NCBI GenBank assembly: GCA_027314595.1 | Contig: DAHVAN010000294.1 | Span: 1 to 44,590, forward strand | DNA from: Actinomycetota bacterium | GTDB taxonomy: Bacteria > Actinomycetota > Actinomycetes > Streptosporangiales > Streptosporangiaceae | Direction: 5' to 3' | Length of the DNA: 44,590 bases | Shown here: one piece after another, positions 39,046-44,590 of the stretch | Numbering within the stretch: the stretch's first letter is position 1 | Layout of the letters: every line of letters starts with the position of its first letter | The notes under the pieces: generated by a model | What the model was told of the DNA's origin: nothing | Database searches by the model: none | Seen by the model: the letters and a program-made list of their open reading frames with translations, nothing else | Made by a program: the position numbers and the translations under genes

Positions 39046-39875
39046 TGAACGACGACTACGGCGCCTACGAGTCGCTGTCGCTGGAGACCGACGACCACCG
39101 GTGGGCGTTCGGCACCGGCTTCGCCGACCCCCTGGCCGGCGTCGGCGCCGAGGTCCCCGACGGCGCGGACGCGGCCGCGCTCGCCGCGCAGTGCCTGGCC
39201 CTCGGCGACGACGCGCTCATCTACAGCCACCGGCTGCAGCAGTGGGTCACCCGCGCGCCGGAGCTAGAGGAGGAGACCGCGATCGCCAACATCGCGCTCG
39301 ACCTGCTCGGCCAGGCCCGGATGCTGCTGACCCGGGCCGGGCAGGCCGAAGGGAAGGGCCGGGACGAGGACCGGCTGGCGTTCTTCAGGGACGAGCGCGA
39401 GTTCCGCAACGTGCGGCTCGTGGAGCGGGCCGACGCCGACTTCGCCGAGTTCGCCGCGCGCCTGCTCGTCTTCTCGGCCTGGCGGCTCGGCGTCTTCCGG
39501 GCGCTCGCCGCGACGGCCGCCGACCCGGTGCTCGCCGCGATCGCGGCCAGGGCGGTCAAGGAGCTCGCCTATCACCGCGGCTACGCCGCCGGCTGGGTCA
39601 TCCGCCTCGGCGACGGCACCGGGTTCTCGCACGCGAGGATGCAGGCCGCCCTGGACACGCTGTGGCCGCTGGCGGCGGAGCTGGACCTGGGCCGGGAGGC
39701 GGACGCGTTCCTCGGGGCGGTCTTCGCCGCCGCCACCCTCGCCAGGCCCGCCGGCGCGCCGCTCGGCCCGGTCGCCGGGAAGACCGGCAGGGACGGCACG
39801 CACACCGAGGCGATGGGCTACATCCTCGCCGAGCTGCAAAGCGTGGCCCGCGCCGACCCGGACGCGACGTGGTGA
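39045..39875 (+). CDS. paaC: Phenylacetyl-CoA epoxidase subunit PaaC
   Basis: A 276-residue structural subunit related to PaaA. It has DDALIYSHRLQQWV and ELEEETAIANIALDLLGQAR, and KELAYHRGYA where PaaA keeps a second metal box. It forms the PaaAC heterodimer and is not itself the oxidising centre in known systems. ATG at 39045 overlaps the paaB stop by one base (TGATG). Its stop overlaps the GTG of paaD. Confidence 0.95.
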   Translation: MNDDYGAYESLSLETDDHRWAFGTGFADPLAGVGAEVPDGADAAALAAQCLALGDDALIYSHRLQQWVTRAPELEEETAIANIALDLLGQARMLLTRAGQAEGKGRDEDRLAFFRDEREFRNVRLVERADADFAEFAARLLVFSAWRLGVFRALAATAADPVLAAIAARAVKELAYHRGYAAGWVIRLGDGTGFSHARMQAALDTLWPLAAELDLGREADAFLGAVFAAATLARPAGAPLGPVAGKTGRDGTHTEAMGYILAELQSVARADPDATW

Positions 39876-40363
39876 CCGCGTACCAGGCGGCGGCCGCCGT
39901 GCCCGACCCCGAGCTGCCCATGGTGACGATCGCGGACCTCGGCATCCTGCGCGAGGTCCGCGAGGACGGCGGCGCGGTGACCGTCACGATCACCCCGACC
40001 TACTCCGGCTGCCCCGCGATGGGAGAGATAGCCGCCAGCCTGCGCCGCGAGCTCGGGCGGGCCGGCTATCGCCGTGTCGACATCAGGACCGTGCTGTCCC
40101 CGCCGTGGACCACTGCCTGGATAACCCCGGAAGGCCGCCGCAAGCTCACCGCCGCCGGCATAGCCCCGCCCCCGGAGCCCGCGGAGCCCGCCTGCGCCGC
40201 GCCGGCCCCGGTCCCGGTGACGCTGACCCGCGGGCCGGTGCGATGCCCGCGCTGCGGGTCGGCCAGCACCCGCGAGACCGCCCGGTTCAGCGCGACCGCC
40301 TGCAAGGCCCTGTACCAGTGCCGTTCGTGCCTGGAGCCGTTCGAGCACGTCAAGGAGTTCTGA
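39872..40363 (+). CDS. paaD: Phenylacetyl-CoA epoxidase subunit PaaD
   Basis: A 163-residue protein. The N-terminal MIP18-like domain has PDPELPMVTIADLGILREV and PTYSGCPAM (about 10-55). The C-terminal cysteines RCPRCG and CKALYQCRSC form a zinc-ribbon-like site. PaaD is thought to help iron-sulfur maturation of the epoxidase reductase. GTG at 39872 overlaps the paaC TGA (GTGA); GTG 39869 is also in frame. paaE begins on the next base after its stop. Confidence 0.93.
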   Translation: MTAYQAAAAVPDPELPMVTIADLGILREVREDGGAVTVTITPTYSGCPAMGEIAASLRRELGRAGYRRVDIRTVLSPPWTTAWITPEGRRKLTAAGIAPPPEPAEPACAAPAPVPVTLTRGPVRCPRCGSASTRETARFSATACKALYQCRSCLEPFEHVKEF

Positions 40364-41404
40364 GTGCCGCCCGCGGTGTTCTACCCGCTGACCGTCGCCG
40401 CCGTCGACCCGCTGACCGACGACGCGGCGGCGATCACCTTCGAGGTGCCCGGCTCGCTGCGCGAGGTGTTCGCGTTCCGGCCCGGCCAGTCGCTGACCGT
40501 CCGGCGGGGGGCGCAGCGCCGTTCGTACTCGATCTGCGTGCCCCCCGGCCGCGCGCCCCGCATCGGCGTGCGCGAGGTGCCTGGCGGCGCGGTCTCCGGC
40601 TGGCTGGTGCGCCAGGTGCGGCCCGGCGACGTGGTCGACGTGCAGCCCCCGGCCGGGACGTTCACCCCCGACCTGCCGGCCGCCGGGCAGCACGTGCTCA
40701 TCGCGGCGGGATCGGGTATCACGCCCGTGCTGTCGATCGCGTGGTCGCTGCTTGCGGCGGGCGCGAGCCTCACCCTCGTCTACGGCAACAGGCGCGCGGA
40801 CACCGTCATGTTCGCCGACGAGGTCGCCGACCTCAAGGACGCCTTCCCCGCCCGCATGCGGCTGGTGCACGTGCTGTCGCGGGAACTGCAGGAGGTCGAG
40901 CTGTTCAGCGGCCGCCTCGACGCGGCCAAGCTGCGCACGCTGCTGCCCGCCATCGTCGATGTTCCCGCGGTCGGCCACTGGTGGCTGTGCGGCCCTTATC
41001 GCATGGTGCAGGACGCGATCGCCGTGCTGGCGGGCTCCGGCGTGCCGCGGTCCCGCGTCCACCGCGAGCTGTTTTACGTCGAGGACGCGCCGCCGCCCCC
41101 GGCGGGGCACGCCGAGCTGCACGGCCCGGGAGCGGAGGTGACGGTCATCCTGGACGGCCGCGCCACGGTGGTGACCGTCCCCCCGGGCACGCCGATCCTC
41201 GACGGCGCCCAGCGCGCCCGCGCCGACCTGCCGTTCGCCTGCAAAGCAGGCGTCTGCGGCACCTGCCGCGCCCGCCTGCGGCACGGCACGGTCACCATGC
41301 GCCGCAACTTCGCCCTCGAGGAACCCGAACTCGCGGCCGGCTACATCCTCACCTGCCAGTCGCTGCCTGACGCCCCCGCGGTCACCGTCGACTACGACGG
41401 CTGA
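40364..41404 (+). CDS. paaE: Phenylacetyl-CoA epoxidase reductase PaaE
   Basis: A 346-residue flavin reductase that passes electrons from NADPH to the diiron centre of PaaA. Its FAD-binding RSYSICVPP (about 51-59), NAD-binding GSGITPVLSIA (about 113-123) and C-terminal 2Fe-2S site are intact: CKAGVCGTC (C-x4-C-x2-C) and the later TCQS cysteine. GTG at 40364 immediately follows the paaD stop. It is the last paa gene; paaK, paaG, paaH and paaZ-type genes are not in this window. Confidence 0.95.
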   Translation: MPPAVFYPLTVAAVDPLTDDAAAITFEVPGSLREVFAFRPGQSLTVRRGAQRRSYSICVPPGRAPRIGVREVPGGAVSGWLVRQVRPGDVVDVQPPAGTFTPDLPAAGQHVLIAAGSGITPVLSIAWSLLAAGASLTLVYGNRRADTVMFADEVADLKDAFPARMRLVHVLSRELQEVELFSGRLDAAKLRTLLPAIVDVPAVGHWWLCGPYRMVQDAIAVLAGSGVPRSRVHRELFYVEDAPPPPAGHAELHGPGAEVTVILDGRATVVTVPPGTPILDGAQRARADLPFACKAGVCGTCRARLRHGTVTMRRNFALEEPELAAGYILTCQSLPDAPAVTVDYDG

Positions 41405-41438
41405 CGCGTGCGCCATGTTTCCTGGCATACTCGGCGGT

Positions 41439-42005
41439 ATGGAGGACCTCTTCGCCTTCCAGACATTGCGGATAGAACAGCCGGGAACGCTGTTCGCCAA
41501 CCGCGCGAGCTACCGCATTCTCACCGGCGGCCGCGAGCTCATCGCGGTCGCCAGCGAAATCGAGGCCCACGCCAGGCTGAAGCTGCTGCGGGAGGCGGTG
41601 CTCGAGGACCGGTCGTTCGCGATCACCACCGCGGCCGGGGACCGGGTCCTGTCCCTGGTGAAGCGGACGAGCGAGTGGAGCACCGATGTCAGCGGGCCGG
41701 ACGGCGCGCTCGTCGGCCGGATCCGCACCGAGGGCACCAGGCGGCACTACACGCTGCTCGACGAGGCCGGCCAGGCCGTCGGCCAGGCGGTCGGCGACCT
41801 CGGGCTCAAGCGCTTCACCGTCACCAGCGCCGACGGCGGCACGTTCGCCCGGGTCCAGAAGACGTGGGCCGGGCTGCGCAAGGAGATGCTCACCTCTTCC
41901 GACCACTACCGGCTCGAGTTCACCGGCCCGGTCCCGGCGCTGGCGCGCACGCTGACCGTCATGGTGACCATCGTGCTCGACCTGACCTCCTACGAGCCTG
42001 TATAA
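41439..42005 (+). CDS. LURP-one/scramblase-like protein
   Basis: A 188-residue protein of repeated beta-strands (VSGPDGALVGRIR, LDEAGQAVGQAVGDLG, TSADGGTFARVQK) that resembles LURP-one-related/phospholipid-scramblase-like folds; the role in bacteria is unknown. ATG 41439 is chosen because CATACT at 41426-41431 looks like a -10 box about 8 bases before it, suggesting a leaderless mRNA. ATG 41415 is the other option. It begins 34 bases after paaE and may be separately expressed. Confidence 0.65.
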   Translation: MEDLFAFQTLRIEQPGTLFANRASYRILTGGRELIAVASEIEAHARLKLLREAVLEDRSFAITTAAGDRVLSLVKRTSEWSTDVSGPDGALVGRIRTEGTRRHYTLLDEAGQAVGQAVGDLGLKRFTVTSADGGTFARVQKTWAGLRKEMLTSSDHYRLEFTGPVPALARTLTVMVTIVLDLTSYEPV

Positions 42006-42012
42006 CGGGACC

Positions 42013-42384
42013 ATGACGCTGCGGATGTGCGTGCTCTTGTGGGAGCAGCCCGGGCGGGGCGACGAACTGGCGGAGTTCGAGGACACCGTGCTCGCGCTGC
42101 TGCCTTCGCATGGCGGCATGGTGATAGCCAGGCACACCGTCATCGACCGCGCCGGCGGTGACCCGCTCGAGGTGCAGATCCTCGAGGTCCCGGACGAGCA
42201 GGCGCTGACGGCCTACGTCAGCGACCCGCGCCGCCTGGCGATACTGCACCGGCGAGACGAGATCATCGCCAGGACGCAGATCCTCCGCCTCAGGCTGCCC
42301 GCCGCCCGTCAGCAGACCGCTGGCCTGCCTGCTGCGACCGGGCCATTCCCGCATCTGGCCCAGAACCCGCCGGCCGCGCCCTAG
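42013..42384 (+). CDS. DUF1330-like small protein
   Basis: A 123-residue protein. The first 95 residues look like a ferredoxin-like DUF1330 fold (MCVLLWEQPGRGDELAEFED, AYVSDPRRLAILHRRD, RTQILRLRLP). The last about 30 residues are Pro/Ala-rich and are encoded partly by a 19-base DNA repeat (42351-42369) that recurs downstream, so the C-terminus may be a recent extension. The start is ATG 42013, 7 bases after the preceding stop. A hairpin overlaps its stop codon. Confidence 0.65.
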   Translation: MTLRMCVLLWEQPGRGDELAEFEDTVLALLPSHGGMVIARHTVIDRAGGDPLEVQILEVPDEQALTAYVSDPRRLAILHRRDEIIARTQILRLRLPAARQQTAGLPAATGPFPHLAQNPPAAP

Positions 42385-42462
42385 GGCACCTTCGGTGCCC
42401 TAGGCCGGCCGCGCATCTGGCCCGAAAGAACCGGGGTAGCCGCGCATCTGGCCCAGAACCCG
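42351..42462. repeat. 19-base direct repeat with a partial third copy
   Basis: GCATCTGGCCCAGAACCCG is identical at 42351-42369 and 42444-42462. A shorter form, GCATCTGGCCCGAA, lies at 42413-42426. The first copy is inside the DUF1330-like gene; the others are in the intergenic space. All lie around the hairpin at 42380-42404. Confidence 0.75.
42380..42404. terminator. Bidirectional hairpin terminator candidate
   Basis: CCTAGGGCACC (42380-42390) and GGTGCCCTAGG (42394-42404) pair perfectly over 11 bp with a three-base loop. It overlaps the stop of the DUF1330-like gene and lies between it and the converging gene ending at 42550. There is no T-run, as is common in high-GC actinobacteria. Confidence 0.6.
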
Positions 42463-42549
42463 TCGCCCCCGGCGGCCGGGCGCCGCCCGCGGCCGCGCCG
42501 CCGCCCGCGGCCGGACAGGGTGACCGCCCGGTCGTCGAGCGCTGTCGAG

Positions 42550-43623
42550 TTAGCGCGCTGGCCGCGCCTGCCGCACTCCCGCTTCCCGGACGACGCGCGC
42601 GTGCTCGCGCATCGTCTGCGTCCCGTCCGCGCCGGGCTGGCGCCCGAACCCGCAGTACCTCGCGACCCCGAAGTCGGAGATGTACCTGGACGCGGTGTCC
42701 ACCCGCCGCCGCAGCCCCGCCGCCCCGTCGATCGGCAGCACGATGCCCAGGTAGACCCGCGCGCCGCCGGGCTCGAGGTCCACCAGCGGCCGGAAGAAGG
42801 ACCGGTCCTCGCTGCGCAGGTACCGCGGCCCCGCCAGGTGCAGCCAGTCCACCGGGCGCCCGGACTCCGCGACCGCGAAGTTGGCCATCCGCACCAGCAG
42901 CCCCATGTCCCGCGCCTCGTACATCGGCCATTCGGGGAACGTCCCGTAGCACAGGTGATACCCGACGAGGACGTCGGAGGGGATGAGCCGGGTCAGCCGT
43001 GTCACCGGCCCGGCGAAGCGCTCCCACGCCCCCTCGCACGTCCACGCCAGCACGCGCTCGACGTCCTGGATCTCGTACGCCAGGTCCCACTGGATCGCCA
43101 GGTCGGACGCCGGGATCGCGGCGGTGAGCCGCGCGATCTCGCGGGCGGCAAGGTCCTCGAAGGCGCGCCCGGCGACGGGGTAGTCGCGGGCGAAGTCGGC
43201 CTTGAACCCGTTCATCGCGCTGGACGGGAACGGCAGCCCCACCTGGAACCGCAGCCCCTGCGCAATCACCCCTTCGGCGCGCAGCGCCGTGAACACCGCG
43301 TAGGACGCGATCGCGTCGTCGATGCGCGGCCAGGAATCGAAGCGCAGTTCGGTGACCCCGGGCCGGACGGCGAACACCGGAGTCTCATACGCGTGACGCG
43401 GCAGCCCGGTCGGAGACCCGGTCTCCTGGACAGTCACCACGCCTGCGTTCGGGCGAACCAGCCTTTCCCGCTCGTAACTGACCCAGCCTGCCCGCAGGCC
43501 GGTCTCGCCGTCCGGCAGCGCGAACACGAGGTCGCCGAAGAACCCGGCCGCCGAACGCAGCGCCGCCTCGGTCGAATCGGAAGGCAGGCTCCCCACGAGC
43601 AATAGCTCGCTGCTGACCCGCAT
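42550..43623 (-). CDS. UROD/MetE-like barrel protein
   Basis: A 357-residue protein with the opening ELLLVGSLPSDS and LVFALPDGETG that I recall in actinobacterial proteins related to the MetE/UROD TIM-barrel superfamily. Later blocks are QGLRFQVGLPFPSSAMNGF, AIQWDLAYEI and GYHLCYGTFPEWP. It lacks an obvious Cys/His zinc set of MetE, so homocysteine methyl transfer is not claimed. ATG 43623 follows GAGAGGGG by 5-6 bases; ATG 43638 is an alternative. Its end converges on the DUF1330-like gene with the hairpin between them. Confidence 0.6.
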   Translation of the reverse strand: MRVSSELLLVGSLPSDSTEAALRSAAGFFGDLVFALPDGETGLRAGWVSYERERLVRPNAGVVTVQETGSPTGLPRHAYETPVFAVRPGVTELRFDSWPRIDDAIASYAVFTALRAEGVIAQGLRFQVGLPFPSSAMNGFKADFARDYPVAGRAFEDLAAREIARLTAAIPASDLAIQWDLAYEIQDVERVLAWTCEGAWERFAGPVTRLTRLIPSDVLVGYHLCYGTFPEWPMYEARDMGLLVRMANFAVAESGRPVDWLHLAGPRYLRSEDRSFFRPLVDLEPGGARVYLGIVLPIDGAAGLRRRVDTASRYISDFGVARYCGFGRQPGADGTQTMREHARVVREAGVRQARPAR

Positions 43624-43715
43624 CGCAGCCCCTCTCATCACTCCGAACCAGGAGAGGCGACTGCCCTGCCTCTTCACTCACGCCCGCAGTATCCCAGACG
43701 GGTCTTGCCGGCTCA

Positions 43716-43943
43716 TCACCAGGTTTCCCAGCGGTCCTGCTGGCCCCTGGGAGGCGGAGGAGGCCAGTGGTTGCCGAATCGCTGCCGGTAGTACCGCGCC
43801 TCATCCCAGGCCTCGCGCACCTTGCGCTGCATGCGCTCCTGGTGGCGGGACATCGCCGCGGCACTGTAGATCATCGCCAGCAGGGCGCCGGCCGCCAGCC
43901 CCAGGGCCGTGCAGGCGGCACCGAAGAGCAGGTATGTGATCAT
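43716..43943 (-). CDS. Small single-span membrane protein
   Basis: A 75-residue protein. One hydrophobic helix (about 3-28, YLLFGAACTALGLAAGALLAMIY) is followed by a charged helix (HQERMQRKVREAWDEARYYRQ) and a Pro-rich tail (PPPPPRG). It is probably anchored with its tail in the cytoplasm. I chose ATG 43943 because the hydrophobic span starts there; the frame continues to 44045. Its function is unknown. Confidence 0.6.
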   Translation of the reverse strand: MITYLLFGAACTALGLAAGALLAMIYSAAAMSRHQERMQRKVREAWDEARYYRQRFGNHWPPPPPRGQQDRWETW

Positions 43944-44059
43944 GCGCCTAATGTGCCGAAATTTGACCGGCCGTAACCGGACGAGGACGCCGGGACCCGT
44001 CTCAAGCCGTCGAATCCCGTCCCGGGCCGGGCATACGGGGGCCATGACGAGGCGGTAGC

Positions 44060-44065
44060 TATGAT
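44060..44065 (+). promoter_or_regulatory. Possible -10 box TATGAT
   Basis: TATGAT is a near-consensus -10 element, so transcription could start near 44072, about 20 bases before the ATG at 44093. No matching -35 box was found at the right distance. Confidence 0.4.
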
Positions 44066-44092
44066 GAGGGTGCTGTCTACTGTGAGTAAAGG

Positions 44093-44590
44093 ATGGATGA
44101 CTTTCTGTCAGCGACCGAGATGCAGCCGCTTCTGGCCGCGCTGCGCGCGCTGATCACGCCGGGCGTCTACGCCGCCGAGCTCGAGACCTCCCCGTTGATA
44201 GACCTGCCAGCCGTGCAGGCGCGGGCGGGTCCGGACGCCCCGAGGACGCTGCGGGCGCAGGTCTTCATAGAACTGCTCGACAACGTCATCAACGCCCGGC
44301 TGAACGCCACGGACCGGACGGCGGCGAGCATCCTGTTCGGGATCGGGACCTGGTCCGGCATGCCGGTGCGGGAACGCCACTACGAGGTGGCCAAGCTGCG
44401 CAACAAGCGCTGGACCTGGGAGCGGAACTATCGCAAGGAGCCGCTGACCCGCGACCTGCTCGCGGTGGCGCGCGCCCTGATCAGGGAGGACGGCGCCGCG
44501 GCCGTGCCGGGTGCCGCGGCCGTGCCAGGCGCCGAGTCCGTGCCGCCGGGTGCCGCCGTGCCGCCGGGTGCCGCCGTGCCGCCGGGCGCC
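44093..44590 (+). CDS. Partial unrecognised protein, open at right edge
   Basis: The frame starts ATG 44093 and is still open at the window end (166 residues seen). It begins MDDFLSATEMQPLLAALRAL and is mostly helical up to about residue 135. It then enters Ala/Pro/Val repeats (VPPGAA, 18-base units from 44540). I do not recognise the family. The repeat may be a linker to a further domain outside the window. An ATG at 44120 is an alternative start. Confidence 0.6.
   Translation, partial: MDDFLSATEMQPLLAALRALITPGVYAAELETSPLIDLPAVQARAGPDAPRTLRAQVFIELLDNVINARLNATDRTAASILFGIGTWSGMPVRERHYEVAKLRNKRWTWERNYRKEPLTRDLLAVARALIREDGAAAVPGAAAVPGAESVPPGAAVPPGAAVPPGA
44540..44590. repeat. Tandem 18-base repeat at right edge
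   Basis: GTGCCGCCGGGTGCCGCC occurs at 44540-44557 and 44558-44575, and a third unit (one base changed) is cut by the window end. It is in frame and encodes a VPPGAA repeat. The array probably continues past the window. Confidence 0.75.

Noticed and set aside
2051-44590. A second copy of the tRNA-Leu 3' end as the other attachment site
   Set aside because: I looked by eye for TTCAAGTCCC-type sequence downstream and found none; a machine search of the window and flanks is needed to be sure.
1-44590. CRISPR arrays, rRNA genes, insertion sequences
   Set aside because: No regular repeat-spacer pattern, no rRNA stretches and no transposase motifs were seen anywhere in the window.

Overview
The window is high-GC DNA (about 70%) from an actinomycete. 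GTG starts, ATGA/GTGA gene overlaps, DUF5753- and DUF6879-type genes, PF04672-type methyltransferases and an actinobacterial paa operon all fit Actinomycetota. Streptosporangiales or Streptomyces-like is an inference; no rRNA or marker gene settles it. All family names come from reading residues, not from searches.

Layout. (1) 0-2.1 kb: a non-coding left edge with repeats and a hairpin, a leftward M20 peptidase and a tRNA-Leu(GAG). (2) 2.1-6 kb: an AbrB-like protein, a tyrosine integrase, a four-helix membrane protein and an unknown gene beside the tRNA, as expected for the end of an element integrated at tRNA-Leu. No transfer or replication genes and no second att copy were seen. (3) 6-13.5 kb: a probable defence island: a DUF5677-like protein, a protein with a HEPN-type R-x4-H motif, a PD-(D/E)XK nuclease and an overlapping DNA methyltransferase. 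(4) 13.6-23.4 kb: a leftward FxLD-type class I lanthipeptide operon: methyltransferase, precursor peptide, LanB, LanC, a stand-alone elimination-domain protein, a second methyltransferase and a Nudix hydrolase. The junctions LanB/LanC, LanC/elimination protein and elimination protein/second methyltransferase overlap, and a hairpin lies between precursor and LanB. No transporter or leader protease is in the window.

(5) 23.8-27.2 kb: three DUF6879 genes and two helix-turn-helix/DUF5753 regulators, one of them decayed. (6) 27.2-31.8 kb: three Nudix genes, two helix-turn-helix regulators and four gene relics that trace a duplicated and partly deleted unit. (7) 31.8-36.3 kb: a divergent promoter region with five phased GGGACG boxes, then an operon of a TPR regulator, a double LuxR-HTH protein and two PF04672-type methyltransferases. 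(8) 36.5-44.6 kb: chromosomal-type metabolism: a phosphotriesterase-family hydrolase, a paaK relic, a PaaR-type operator inside the paaA promoter, paaABCDE, and several small or unrecognised genes, the last cut by the window edge.

The best candidate for a little-described system is the FxLD lanthipeptide operon. It has two isoaspartyl-type methyltransferases and two elimination domains, one of which (inside LanB) looks degenerate. It may be linked to the 31.8-kb regulator operon by a shared GGGGACGT/GGGACG box.
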